DNA of 64,000 nt from Oryzisolibacter sp. LB2S. Its GTDB lineage: Bacteria > Pseudomonadota > Gammaproteobacteria > Burkholderiales > Burkholderiaceae_C. How positions within the stretch are numbered: the stretch's first letter is position 1; each line of letters begins with the position of its first letter. The stretch is from positions 3,562,501 through 3,626,500 of the forward strand of contig NZ_CP160388.1 of the NCBI RefSeq assembly GCF_040732315.1, written 5' to 3'. Under the pieces are notes generated by a model, which searched no databases, had not been told where the DNA came from, and saw nothing but the letters and a program-made list of their open reading frames with translations. Position numbers and translations under genes: made by a program. Shown here in pieces: positions 55,231-64,000 of this stretch.

Positions 55231-56408
55231 CGTTCCTCGATGGGCACAAACTTCTGATCCTCCGGCCCGGTGTAATTCGCACTCGGCCGGATGATCTTGT
55301 TGTCCTGGCGCTGCTCGATCACATGCGCGGCCCAGCCGCTGGTGCGGGCGATGACGAACAGCGGCGTGAACATGGCGGTGGGCACCTGCATCATGTGGTA
55401 GCTCACGGCGCTGAACCAGTCGAGGTTGGGAAACATCTGTTTCACCTCCCACATCACGGCCTCCAGCCGCTCGGCAATGTCGTACATCTTGGTCGATCCC
55501 GCCTCCTGCGCCAGGCGCCGGGCCACGCCCTTGATGATGACGTTGCGCGGGTCGCTCACGGTGTAGACCGGGTGGCCAAAGCCGATCACCACCTCCTTGG
55601 CCTGCACGCGGCGGCGGATGTCCGCCTCGGCCTCGTCGGGGTTGTCGTAGCGCTTTTGCACCTCGAAGGCCACCTCGTTGGCGCCGCCGTGCTTGGGGCC
55701 GCGCAGCGCGCCGATGGCGCCGGCAATGCTCGAATACATGTCGCTGCCCGTACCGGCGATCACGCGTGCCGTGAAGGTGGAGGCGTTGAACTCATGCTCG
55801 GCGTAGAGATTGAGCGAGGTGTGCATGGCGCGCACCCAGCTCTCCTGCGGCCTGGCGCCATGCAGCAGGTGCAAAAAGTGTCCGCCGATGGAGTCGTCAT
55901 CGGTCTCCACCTCGATGCGACGGCCCGAGTTGCTGTAGTGGTACCAGTACAGCAGCATGGAGCCCAGCGACGCCATCAGCCGGTCGGCAATGTCGCGCGC
56001 GCCCGGCAGGTTGTGGTCGTCCTTCTCGGGCAGGGCGCAGCCCAGGGCCGATACGCCCGTGCGCATCACGTCCATGGGGTGGCTGGCGGCGGGCAGTTGC
56101 TCCAGCGCGGCCTTCACGCTGCCGGGCAGGCCGCGCAGGGCCTTGAGCTTGGCCTTGTAGGCCTTGAGTTCGGCGCGCGTGGGCAGCTTGCCATGCACCA
56201 GCAGGTGGGCGATTTCCTCGAACTCGCAGACCTCGGCGATGTCGAGGATGTCGTAGCCGCGGTAATGCAGGTCGTTGCCGCTGCGGCCCACGGTGCACAG
56301 CTGGGTGTTGCCCGCCGTCACGCCCGAGAGGGCGACGGATTTCTTGGCCTTGGGCGCGGCAGATGTGGCAGCCGCGGTGGCTGCGGCGTCGAGGGTGGCG
56401 GTAGTCAT
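55224..56408 (-). CDS. prpC: 2-methylcitrate synthase
   Basis: Condenses propionyl-CoA with oxaloacetate, entering the methylcitrate cycle. 394 residues of the citrate synthase family: [26 protein letters not shown] (start quoted in part), [41 protein letters not shown] (catalytic His in AEHE) and [13 protein letters not shown] (catalytic His/Asp region). A Thr/Ala-rich N-terminal stretch precedes the fold. ATG at 56408 overlaps the thioesterase stop in ATGA; GGAG lies 8 nt upstream. Confidence 0.96.
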   Translation of the reverse strand: MTTATLDAAATAAATSAAPKAKKSVALSGVTAGNTQLCTVGRSGNDLHYRGYDILDIAEVCEFEEIAHLLVHGKLPTRAELKAYKAKLKALRGLPGSVKAALEQLPAASHPMDVMRTGVSALGCALPEKDDHNLPGARDIADRLMASLGSMLLYWYHYSNSGRRIEVETDDDSIGGHFLHLLHGARPQESWVRAMHTSLNLYAEHEFNASTFTARVIAGTGSDMYSSIAGAIGALRGPKHGGANEVAFEVQKRYDNPDEAEADIRRRVQAKEVVIGFGHPVYTVSDPRNVIIKGVARRLAQEAGSTKMYDIAERLEAVMWEVKQMFPNLDWFSAVSYHMMQVPTAMFTPLFVIARTSGWAAHVIEQRQDNKIIRPSANYTGPEDQKFVPIEERI

Positions 56409-56803
56409 GTGGGGGTCTCCTGGTTGCGAAGGGTTGTGTCGATGGCGACGGGACGGCCGGCGGCGTCCACCGCCACCATCTCGAACACCGCTTGCAATAC
56501 CTGCTCGGGCGCAATGCCGGGCTGATCGGCCAGGCCGGTCACGCACACGGTCATGGAGCTGCGCCCGACGCGGCTGACCCAGCCGCGCAGCGTGAGCTGG
56601 CTGCCCACGGGCACGGGGGCGAGGAACTGCACGCCCGTCACGCCGGCCATGACGACCTCGCGCTGCGCCAGGCTGCGCGCGGCCAGAAAGGCCGCGTTGG
56701 CCAGCTGCTGCAGGCCCTGGCCGGCAAACAGGCTGCCACGGTGGTTGGCATGCAGGGGCAGCACCAGCGCGCGTGTCTCTACGGTTCCTGGGGGTGTTGT
56801 CAT
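56405..56803 (-). CDS. Hotdog-fold thioesterase-like protein of the prp operon
   Basis: 132 residues of the YciA-type acyl-CoA thioesterase group: [63 protein letters not shown] (quoted in part). The acid usually found in the hotdog helix (MDxxG or DAxGG) is absent, QQLAN standing in its place, so catalysis is uncertain. First gene of the operon, translationally coupled to prpC; it could hydrolyse propionyl- or methylcitryl-CoA, or bind acyl-CoA. ATG at 56803 lies 2 bp from a TTGCGAA box and has no ribosome site. Confidence 0.75.
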   Translation of the reverse strand: MTTPPGTVETRALVLPLHANHRGSLFAGQGLQQLANAAFLAARSLAQREVVMAGVTGVQFLAPVPVGSQLTLRGWVSRVGRSSMTVCVTGLADQPGIAPEQVLQAVFEMVAVDAAGRPVAIDTTLRNQETPT

Positions 56804-56805
56804 GC

Positions 56806-56905
56806 TTCGCAATTTACGCAAAATACCCCTCCCCACATAGGGCTGAAAAGGCGAAATCTTGCGAAGCACAACCCCACAATCTGCGAATCTTGCGAATCAC
56901 GCGAA
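56806..56905. promoter_or_regulatory. Array of TTGCGAA boxes between the prp operon and its regulator
   Basis: Copies of TTGCGAA or GCGAA at 56806-56812 (inverted), 56851-56855, 56859-56865, 56882-56887, 56890-56896 and 56901-56905, with 9-10 bp spacing between neighbours. The most likely operators for the divergent ScfR-type regulator and prp operon. Confidence 0.65.
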
Positions 56906-56935
56906 CGCCGGCACCCGCCCCCCGGAGGGTGCGGC

Positions 56936-58363
56936 ATGAAAAAGACCTTCATGGGCGTGAAGCTGCGCAAGCTGCGCGCCGAACGCGGCCTGTCGCAGGT
57001 GGCGCTGGCCCAGGCGCTGGGCCTGTCGCCGAGCTATCTGAACCAGATCGAGCAGAACCAGCGCCCGCTCACGGTGCAGGTGCTGCTCAAGCTGCACAGC
57101 GCGCTGGGCGTGGACGTGCAGCAGTTTTCCGAGGACGAGGAGGCGCGCCTGGTCGCCAGCCTGCGCGACGCGCTGGCCGATGCCGCCGAGCCCGTGGCCA
57201 TGGCCGAGCTGCAGGAGGTGGCGACGCAGATGCCCGCGCTGGGCCGCGCCGTGATTGCGCTGCAGCGGCGCGCGCTGCAGGCCCAGGAGCGGCTGGAGAG
57301 CCTGGCGCTGGGCCTGGGCGACGACCGCTCGAGCCTGGTGGACGGCGCGGCCGCGCGCGCCATGCCCTTCGAGGTGGTGCGCGACTTCTTCTTCGACCAC
57401 CAGAACCACTTCGATGCCGTGGACCGCGCCGCCGAGCGTCTGGCCGGCGAGGCCCCGGGCCGCCACGGCGGCGATCTGGCCGACTGGCTGGCCGAGCGCC
57501 TGCGCGAGCGCCATGGCGTGCGCCTGCAGCCCGCCGACGAGGGCGCGGGCGCCAAGCGCCGCTACGACCCGCTGCAGCGCACGCTGCAGCTGTCGGCCCA
57601 GCTCGAGCCCGCCCAGCGCGCGTTCCAGCTGGCCACGCAGCTGGCCCTGCTGGAGCTGGCCGACACCCTGGACCGGCTGGTCGATGCGCCGCCGTTTGCG
57701 GACGACGAGGCCGCGCGCCGGCTCGCGCGCATAGGCCTTGCCAACTACTTTGCGGGCGCGCTGCTGCTGCCCTACGGCGCGTTTTTGCAGGCGGCCGAGG
57801 CGCTGCGCTACGACATAGGCCTGCTGCAGCAGCGCTTTGGCGTGGGCTTCGAGACCGTGTGCCACCGCCTGTCCACGCTGCAGCGCCCGGGCGCGCCGGG
57901 CGTGCCGTTTTTCTTCATCCGCGTGGACCGGGCGGGCAACATCTCCAAGCGCCAGTCGGCCACGCATTTCCACTTCAGCCGCACGGGCGGCACCTGCCCG
58001 CTGTGGAATGTGTACGAGGCCTTCGAGCAGCCCACGCGCCTGCTGCGCCAGATCGCGGCCATGCCCGATGGGCGCCGCTATCTGTGGATTGCGCGCACGG
58101 TCTCGGGCGGCGGGCGCGGCTTTGGCGCGCCGCGCAAGACCTTCTCCATCGGCCTGGGCTGCGACATACGCCACGCCCCGCGCCTGGTCTACGCCCAGGG
58201 CCTGGATCTGAACGCCCCCGAGGCTGCCACACCCATAGGCATGGGCTGCAAGGTCTGCGAGCGCGCGCATTGCCCGCAGCGCGCCTTTCCCTACCTGGGC
58301 GCGGCGCTTGCGGTCGACGAGCACCAGAGCCGCGAGACGCCCTATGGGTTTGCGCGCGGCTGA
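56936..58363 (+). CDS. ScfR-type short-chain acyl-CoA transcriptional regulator (RamB/MccR-like)
   Basis: 475 residues: N-terminal XRE helix-turn-helix (8-62; GLSQVALAQALGLSPSYLNQIEQNQRPL), an IrrE/ImmA-like region (about 155-300, but without the HExxH zinc motif) and the cysteine-rich DUF2083 C-terminus, GLGCDIRHAPRLVYAQGLDL and MGCKVCERAHCPQRAFPYLG. Such proteins (RamB, MccR) sense propionyl- or acetyl-CoA-derived metabolites and control the methylcitrate and glyoxylate genes. It is divergent from the prp operon with an array of TTGCGAA boxes between. ATG at 56936. Confidence 0.9.
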   Translation: MKKTFMGVKLRKLRAERGLSQVALAQALGLSPSYLNQIEQNQRPLTVQVLLKLHSALGVDVQQFSEDEEARLVASLRDALADAAEPVAMAELQEVATQMPALGRAVIALQRRALQAQERLESLALGLGDDRSSLVDGAAARAMPFEVVRDFFFDHQNHFDAVDRAAERLAGEAPGRHGGDLADWLAERLRERHGVRLQPADEGAGAKRRYDPLQRTLQLSAQLEPAQRAFQLATQLALLELADTLDRLVDAPPFADDEAARRLARIGLANYFAGALLLPYGAFLQAAEALRYDIGLLQQRFGVGFETVCHRLSTLQRPGAPGVPFFFIRVDRAGNISKRQSATHFHFSRTGGTCPLWNVYEAFEQPTRLLRQIAAMPDGRRYLWIARTVSGGGRGFGAPRKTFSIGLGCDIRHAPRLVYAQGLDLNAPEAATPIGMGCKVCERAHCPQRAFPYLGAALAVDEHQSRETPYGFARG

Positions 58364-58396
58364 GCAAGGGAAGAATGGGCCGCACCAGGCAAATTG

Positions 58397-58578
58397 GGCT
58401 CAAGTAGCGATGTCTGTTGAGGAGGAAACCACCGTCATCCCCGCGAAAGCGGGGATCCACAGCAGCGACGAATCAACGGCTTGGGTAGCACTTGGATCCC
58501 CGCTTTCGCGGGGATGACGGGCTCCGCGTGCATCGCGTGCCTTGGCAGGACGAATCAATAGATATCACTGCTTGAGCC
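58397..58578. mobile_element. MITE-like element M3 with 8-bp target duplication
   Basis: 182 bp bounded by inverted repeats GGCTCAAGTAGCGAT... and ...ATCACTGCTTGAGCC, flanked by the direct repeat GCAAATTG (58389-58396 and 58579-58586). Inside lie two inverted hairpin arms (58433-58459 and 58495-58521) of the CCCCGC-GAAA-GCGGGG type shared with M1 and M2. It contains no gene. The right flank is repeat copy 17. Confidence 0.8.
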
Positions 58579-58579
58579 G

Positions 58580-58616
58580 CAAATTGGATAGCGCCTTGCG
58601 CTTGTCCGGCGCCGGC
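58580..58616 (-). repeat. AGCTAT-type dispersed repeat, copy 17
   Basis: Minus-strand reading GGCGCCGGACAAGCGCAAGG, CGCTATCCAATTTG. It directly abuts M3, whose target duplication is its tail sequence CAATTTGC. Confidence 0.6.
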
Positions 58617-58618
58617 TT

Positions 58619-58735
58619 CCACCCCCTCGCCCCCTTGGGGGAGAGGGTGGGGGTGAGGGGGTGGTTCATGGGCTGCGCCCATGGCCTGCACCCTCACCCC
58701 TACCCTCTCCCGCCAGCGGGAGAGGGAGAGGGAGT
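58619..58735. repeat. CCCTCTCC/GGAGAGGG palindromes before pepP
   Basis: Two palindromes: CCCTCGCCCCCTTGGGGGAGAGGG (58622-58645 in part) and a CCCTCTCC...GGAGAGGG pair at 58704-58735, of the family seen in the prp operon. No DUF559 gene is near this pair. With M3 and copy 17 they fill the 389 bp from 58364 to 58752; no gene is seen there. Confidence 0.7.
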
Positions 58736-58752
58736 CAGGCCTCAGCCGCGCA

Positions 58753-60135
58753 TCAAGCGCGCATCAGCGCCTCGATCTCATCGCCCTCCACGGGCACGCC
58801 GCGCGTGAGCAGCTCGCAGCCGTCCGCGGTGACGACGGCGTCGTCCTCTATGCGTATGCCGATGTCGTGGAAGCGCTCGGGCACGCCGGGCGCGGGGCGC
58901 ACGTAGATGCCGGGCTCCACCGTCAGCACCATGCCCGGGCGCAGGATGCGGCTCGGGCGGTTCTTGATGGTTTCGCCCGACAACGGGTCCAGGCGCTCGC
59001 TCACCTGGCCGACCTCGGAAGGCTCGACATAGCTGCCGCAGTCGTGCACGTCCATGCCCATCCAGTGGCCCGTGCGGTGCATGTAGAATTGGAAGTAGGC
59101 GCGCTTATCGATCACGTCCTGCAGGCCGCCGACCTGGTTCCTGTCCAGCAGGCCCAGATCGAGCATGCCCTGGGCCAGCACGGCCACGGCGGCGTCGTGC
59201 GGGTCGTTGAAGCGCGCGCCGGCGCGGATGCTGGCAATCGCCGCCTTCTGGCTCTCGAGCACCAGGTCGTAGAGCGCGCGCTGCGGCCCGGTGAAGCGCC
59301 CGTCGGCCGGGAAGGTGCGCGTGATGTCGCTCGCGTAGCCGTCGAGCTCGCAGCCCGCGTCGATCAGCACCAGCTCGCCCGCGCGCACGGGCGCCTTGTC
59401 GGCGCGGTAATGCAGCACGCAGGCATTGGCGCCCGCGGCGACGATGGAGCCATAGGCCGGGTATTGCGAGCCCTGCTCGCGAAACGCGTGCAGCAGCTCG
59501 GCATCGAGGTGGTATTCGCGCACCTCCTCGCCCGCGCGCAGCATGCGGCTGCTGCGCTGCATGGCGCGCACATGGGCCTGGGCGCTGATGGCGCCCGCGC
59601 GGCGCAGGATGGCGAGCTCGTGCGCGTCCTTGACCAGGCGCATCTCGTCGAGCAGCAGGCACAGGTCGCCCTGCTGCTCGGGGCACAGCGCGCCATAGCG
59701 CACGCGCGCGCGCACCTGGTTCAGCCAGCCCTCGACGCGCGCGGCCAGGCCGCTGTGCGTGGCGAACGGGAACCAGACCCGGCCGCGGTTTTCCAGCAGG
59801 CGCGGCAGGCGCGCATCGAGCTCGGTCACCGAATGCGCGGCCGCGACGCCCAGCGTGGCCACGGCGGCCTCGGGGCCGAGGCGGTAGCCGTCCCAGATCT
59901 CGCGCTCCAGGTCCTTGGGCTGGCACAGCAGCGTGGCCTCGCCCTCGGCGGTGAGCACCAGCCAGGCCCCGGGTTCGGCAAAGCCGGTCAGGTAGTAGAA
60001 GTAGCTGTCGTGCCGGTACAGGTAGTCGCTGTCGCGGTTGCGCTGGCGCTCGGGGGCCGTGGGGATGATGGCGATGCCGCCCGCGCCCAACTGGGCCGCC
60101 AGGCGCGCGCGGCGTTCGGTGTAGATGGAGCTCAT
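58753..60135 (-). CDS. pepP: Xaa-Pro aminopeptidase
   Basis: Cuts the N-terminal residue before proline. 460 residues of the aminopeptidase P family: creatinase-like N-domain and pita-bread C-domain with the dimetal site AGCELDGYASDITRTFPADG (Asp, Asp; about 258), HRTGHWMGMDVHDCG (His; about 352), VEPGIYVRP (Glu; about 408) and IRIEDDAVVT (Glu). ATG at 60135 (MSSIYTERRARLAAQLG) is chosen over an earlier in-frame start. REP-like repeats lie upstream of its stop only. Confidence 0.96.
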   Translation of the reverse strand: MSSIYTERRARLAAQLGAGGIAIIPTAPERQRNRDSDYLYRHDSYFYYLTGFAEPGAWLVLTAEGEATLLCQPKDLEREIWDGYRLGPEAAVATLGVAAAHSVTELDARLPRLLENRGRVWFPFATHSGLAARVEGWLNQVRARVRYGALCPEQQGDLCLLLDEMRLVKDAHELAILRRAGAISAQAHVRAMQRSSRMLRAGEEVREYHLDAELLHAFREQGSQYPAYGSIVAAGANACVLHYRADKAPVRAGELVLIDAGCELDGYASDITRTFPADGRFTGPQRALYDLVLESQKAAIASIRAGARFNDPHDAAVAVLAQGMLDLGLLDRNQVGGLQDVIDKRAYFQFYMHRTGHWMGMDVHDCGSYVEPSEVGQVSERLDPLSGETIKNRPSRILRPGMVLTVEPGIYVRPAPGVPERFHDIGIRIEDDAVVTADGCELLTRGVPVEGDEIEALMRA

Positions 60136-60253
60136 GCGGCTATCGTACTGCCGCCACACGCCCCACACGGTGCGCGCAGCCGCCACCCCACCGGCAGCGG
60201 GGCCGATCGGGAAGGCAGGCCTGGCATGGCCCAGGCCACAGTCGGCTCAGGCC

Positions 60254-61015
60254 TCACCCCGCCGCGTGGGCATTGAGCGCCGCGAGCCGCTCGGGCGTGC
60301 CCACGTCGGTCCAGCGCCCCCGGTACAGCTCGGCCGTCACGCGCCCCGCGTCCATGGCGCGGCGCAGGAGCGGCGCCAGCGGTGCGGCCAGGCCCTCGGG
60401 GTTGCCCGCGGGGATGTCGCACCAGGGCGCGGCGAACAGCTCGGCGCGCAGCAGCGCGATGGTGCTGTAGGTGTAGCGCGGACGGGCATCGTCCGCGGGC
60501 AGGTTCAGCGCCAGGCCCTGGTCCGACAGGCCAAAGTCGCCGCGCGCGTTGTGCGCGGGGTTTTCCACCAGCCACAGATGGGCCAGCGCGTCGCCCTGCC
60601 TGAAGCGCCGCGCGGCCTCGGCCTCGAAGCGGAAATCAGGCGCGAACACGTCGCCCGCGGCAAGCCAGAACAAGGGCCCAAGCCGCGGCAGCGCGCGCGC
60701 GATGCCGCCGCCAGTCTCGAGCGCGCGGCCAAAGTCCCGGCCCTCGTGCGAATACAAAATCGATAGCTGCTCGCGCTGATCCTGTGCGCCTTGGAGGCCA
60801 AAACCGCTTGAAAACCGCGCCTCGATCTGCTCGCCCAGCCAGGCGGTGTTGATCACCACGCGGTCGACGCCGGCCTGGGCCAGCGCGCGCAAATGCCATT
60901 CGAGCAGCGGCCGGCCCTGCACGCTCAGCAGGGGCTTGGGCATGTGGTCGGTCAGGGGGCGCATGCGCTCGCCGCGGCCGGCGGCCAGCAGCAATGCGGG
61001 GGGCTGTGTGTGCAT
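60254..61015 (-). CDS. murU: MurU-like N-acetylmuramate-1-phosphate uridylyltransferase
   Basis: 253-residue nucleotidyltransferase: PALLLAAGRGERMRPLTDHMPKPLLSVQGRPLLEWHL (quoted in part) carries the GxGxRxxPxTxxxPK motif, and GDVFAPDF the metal Asp. Similar in length and content to MurU of cell-wall recycling; substrate inferred. It sits 118 bp downstream of pepP's start side. A repeat copy (60755-60815) encodes a loop (GLQGAQDQREQLSIL) that canonical members lack. ATG at 61015. Confidence 0.8.
   Translation of the reverse strand: MHTQPPALLLAAGRGERMRPLTDHMPKPLLSVQGRPLLEWHLRALAQAGVDRVVINTAWLGEQIEARFSSGFGLQGAQDQREQLSILYSHEGRDFGRALETGGGIARALPRLGPLFWLAAGDVFAPDFRFEAEAARRFRQGDALAHLWLVENPAHNARGDFGLSDQGLALNLPADDARPRYTYSTIALLRAELFAAPWCDIPAGNPEGLAAPLAPLLRRAMDAGRVTAELYRGRWTDVGTPERLAALNAHAAG
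60755..60815 (-). repeat. AGCTAT-type dispersed repeat, copy 18 (inside murU)
   Basis: Minus-strand reading GGCCTC at 60799-60794, 24 nt, CAGCTAT at 60769-60763, tail CGATTTTG. Read in frame in murU. Confidence 0.72.
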
Positions 61016-61080
61016 GGCCGCGACTGTAGTGCATTGCCCCTGCGCCGGCCGCGCCATGGCCTCCTGCGGTGGCACGCCGG

Positions 61081-61086
61081 TAAAAT
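61081..61086 (+). promoter_or_regulatory. tkt -10-like box
   Basis: TAAAAT 44 bp before the tkt start codon. Confidence 0.4.
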
Positions 61087-61130
61087 AGCAGGCTTTGCCC
61101 CCACCCCTTCTCCAGTGGAGCCGCCCTTAC

Positions 61131-63188
61131 ATGGCCAATGCACAACAAATGGCGAATGCGATACGCGCACTCGCAATGGATGCCGTTCAACAAGCCAACT
61201 CCGGCCACCCCGGCGCCCCCATGGGCATGGCCGACATGGCCGTGGCGCTCTGGGGTCAGCACCTCAAGCACAACCCCGCCAACCCGCAGTGGATGGACCG
61301 CGACCGCTTCGTGCTCTCCAACGGCCATGCCTCCATGCTGCTGTACGCAGTCCTGCACCTGACGGGCTATGACCTGCCGATCGAGGAGCTGAAGAACTTC
61401 CGCCAGCTGCACAGCAAGACCGCCGGCCACCCCGAGCATGGCATCACCCCGGGCGTGGAGACCACCACCGGCCCGCTGGGCCAGGGCATCACCAACGCCG
61501 TGGGCTTTGCGCTGGCCGAGAAGCTGCTGGCCAAGGAATTCAACCGCGATGGCCACCAGGTCGTGGACCACCACACCTATGTGTTCCTCGGCGACGGCTG
61601 CCTGATGGAGGGCATCAGCCACGAGGCCATCGCGCTCGCCGGCGCGTGGAAGCTGAACAAGCTGATCGCGCTGTACGACGACAACGGCATCAGCATCGAC
61701 GGCCAGGTCGCACCCTGGTTCATCGACGACACGCCGGCGCGCCTGCGCGCCTGCGGCTGGAACGTGATCGGCCCCGTGGACGGCCATGACGCGGGCGCCG
61801 TGGCCGACGCCATCCGCTTGGCCAAGGACAGCCAGGACAAGCCCAGCTTCATCGTCTGCAAGACCGCCATCGGCCAGGGTTCGCCCAACCGCGCGGGCAC
61901 CTCCAAGGCCCATGGCGAGCCGCTGGGCGCCGACGAGATCACGCTCACGCGCAACGCCATCGGCTGGAGCCACGCGCCGTTCGAGATCCCGGCCGACATC
62001 TACGCCGACTGGAGCGCCCGCGACGCCGGCGCCCAGGCGGAAAGCCAGTGGCGCGAGCGCTTTGACGCCTATGCCGCCGCCTACCCCGAGCTGGCCGCCG
62101 AGCTCACGCGCCGCATGGCCGGCGACCTGCCCAAGCATTTCGCCCAGACCGCTGTGGACGCCGTGGTCGCGGCCCACGCCGCGGGCCAGACCGTGGCCAG
62201 CCGCAAGGCCAGCCAGATCGCGCTCGAGGCCTTCACCGCAGCCCTGCCCGAGCTGCTCGGCGGCAGCGCCGACCTGACCGGCTCCAACCTCACCAACACC
62301 AAGAGCACGCCCGCGCTGCGCTTTGACGAGGCCGGCGAGGTCGTGCAGGCCGAGGTCACGCTGGGCGAGCAGACCGTGAAGGTCGGCGGGCGCCACATCA
62401 ACTACGGCGTGCGCGAGTTCGGCATGGCCGCCATCATGAACGGCATCGCGCTGCATGGCGGCTTCATCCCCTACGGCGGCACCTTCCTGACCTTCAGCGA
62501 CTACAGCCGCAACGCCATCCGCATGGCGGCGCTCATGAAGCAGCGCGTGGTGCATGTGTTCACGCACGACAGCATCGGCCTGGGCGAGGACGGCCCCACG
62601 CACCAGTCCATCGAGCATGCGGCCAGCCTGCGCCTGATCCCCGGCCTGGACGTCTGGCGCCCGGCCGACACCACCGAGACCGCCGTCGCCTGGAGCGTGG
62701 CCCTGTCCAACCGCGACAAGCCCACGGCGCTCTTGCTGAGCCGCCAGAACCTGCCCTATGCGCCCAAGAAGGACCTGGGCGACATCTCGCGCGGCGCCTA
62801 CATCCTGTCCGAGCCGGCCGACATCGGCCTGAAGAAGAAGGCCAAGGCCGTCATCATCGCCACCGGCTCCGAGGTGCAGCTGGCGCTGGCCGCGCAAAGG
62901 CTGCTGGCCGAGAAAAAAATCCCCGTGCGCGTGGTCTCCATGCCCAGCACCACCACCTTTGACCGCGAGGACGTCAAATACAAGAAGCTGGTGCTGCCTG
63001 CGGGCCTGCCGCGCATCGCGGTGGAGATGGGCGTGACCGACTTCTGGTGGAAGTACGGCTGCGCCGCCGTGGTCGGCATCGACTGCTTCGGCGAGTCGGC
63101 ACCCGCGGGCGTGCTGTTCAAGCATTTCGGCTTCACCGCCGAGAACGTGGCCGACACCGTGCGTGCGGCGCTGGCGCGCAAGCACTGA
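61131..63188 (+). CDS. tkt: Transketolase
   Basis: Thiamine-diphosphate enzyme of the pentose phosphate and Calvin pathways. 685 residues; [19 protein letters not shown] (about 23-41), the ThDP-binding [13 protein letters not shown]...[10 protein letters not shown] (about 157-195, quoted in part) and the pyrimidine-domain [18 protein letters not shown] [17 protein letters not shown], with [17 protein letters not shown] later. ATG at 61131 has GGAG about 10 nt upstream. It is followed 42 bp later by gap, so the two are probably co-transcribed. Confidence 0.97.
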   Translation: MANAQQMANAIRALAMDAVQQANSGHPGAPMGMADMAVALWGQHLKHNPANPQWMDRDRFVLSNGHASMLLYAVLHLTGYDLPIEELKNFRQLHSKTAGHPEHGITPGVETTTGPLGQGITNAVGFALAEKLLAKEFNRDGHQVVDHHTYVFLGDGCLMEGISHEAIALAGAWKLNKLIALYDDNGISIDGQVAPWFIDDTPARLRACGWNVIGPVDGHDAGAVADAIRLAKDSQDKPSFIVCKTAIGQGSPNRAGTSKAHGEPLGADEITLTRNAIGWSHAPFEIPADIYADWSARDAGAQAESQWRERFDAYAAAYPELAAELTRRMAGDLPKHFAQTAVDAVVAAHAAGQTVASRKASQIALEAFTAALPELLGGSADLTGSNLTNTKSTPALRFDEAGEVVQAEVTLGEQTVKVGGRHINYGVREFGMAAIMNGIALHGGFIPYGGTFLTFSDYSRNAIRMAALMKQRVVHVFTHDSIGLGEDGPTHQSIEHAASLRLIPGLDVWRPADTTETAVAWSVALSNRDKPTALLLSRQNLPYAPKKDLGDISRGAYILSEPADIGLKKKAKAVIIATGSEVQLALAAQRLLAEKKIPVRVVSMPSTTTFDREDVKYKKLVLPAGLPRIAVEMGVTDFWWKYGCAAVVGIDCFGESAPAGVLFKHFGFTAENVADTVRAALARKH

Positions 63189-64000
<812 letters not shown>

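Overview
This 64 kb window is GC-rich bacterial chromosome from a betaproteobacterium, most likely family Comamonadaceae (Acidovorax/Alicycliphilus-like); the genus cannot be fixed from the window. The pointers are the ATP-grasp-type GshA, the AcnD/PrpF methylcitrate pathway with a ScfR-type regulator, the hpf-ptsN-hprK block, the bamE/fur divergon, and a short dispersed repeat built round AAGCGC..GCAGCTAT. I see no phage, plasmid, IS transposase, CRISPR array, rRNA or tRNA. The content is mostly core metabolism, DNA replication, envelope and ion homeostasis.

Layout. 1-9431 (minus strand): proA, trkA, trkH, gshA, kup, benE and the 5' part of gshB, so K+ uptake is interleaved with glutathione synthesis. 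9503-20717: a small orphan gene, holA, lptE, leuS, a YbdG-like mscS with a TTG start, exbD, exbB, dapB, bamE, fur, hprK, ptsN. 20857-27410: hpf, purC, a CnoX-like thioredoxin, a DJ-1/PfpI protein, an RHH_4 protein, purE-purK and Sua5/tsaC. 27455-35587: a degenerate SGNH lipoprotein, ompW, a secreted lipase-like alpha/beta hydrolase, dacB, then tsaB-rimI and a decayed uracil-DNA glycosylase in one overlapping operon, and corA behind a leader with mini-ORFs and a hairpin. 35659-49712: mtn, fadD, pntAB, an unknown lipoprotein, fbaA, pyk, an orphan Bug-type binding protein, and divergent metE/metR. 49703-58363: the methylcitrate (propionate) operon thioesterase-prpC-acnD-DUF559-prpF-prpB, divergent from its likely regulator. 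58753-64000: pepP, murU-like nucleotidyltransferase, tkt and the 5' part of gap.

The most unusual content is repetitive DNA. (1) About 18 copies of a ~50 bp element occur roughly every 3.5 kb: GGCCTC, a gap of 23-25 nt ending in AAGCGCNNG, then CAGCTAT and often a closing ATAGC. Copies lie between genes and also in-frame inside proA, leuS, cnoX, purK, tsaC, mtn, metE, metR and murU. One supplies the likely Shine-Dalgarno of holA; others supply the stop codons of exbD and mtn. (2) Three MITE-like elements carrying a paired CCCCGC-GAAA-GCGGGG hairpin each sit at the 3' tail of a copy of (1), and one has an 8-bp target duplication. (3) A different REP-like palindrome (CCCTCTCC / GGAGAGGG) is clustered round a DUF559 endonuclease-like gene inserted in the prp operon.

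Functionally, the prp operon and its TTGCGAA boxes form one propionyl-CoA disposal module. tsaB, rimI and tsaC serve tRNA t6A and ribosomal protein modification. purC, purE and purK belong to purine synthesis. tkt, gap, fbaA and pyk cover central carbon flow, and pntAB links NADH and NADPH. Two proteins that look like enzymes by fold (SGNH lipoprotein, UDG homologue) have lost their catalytic residues.
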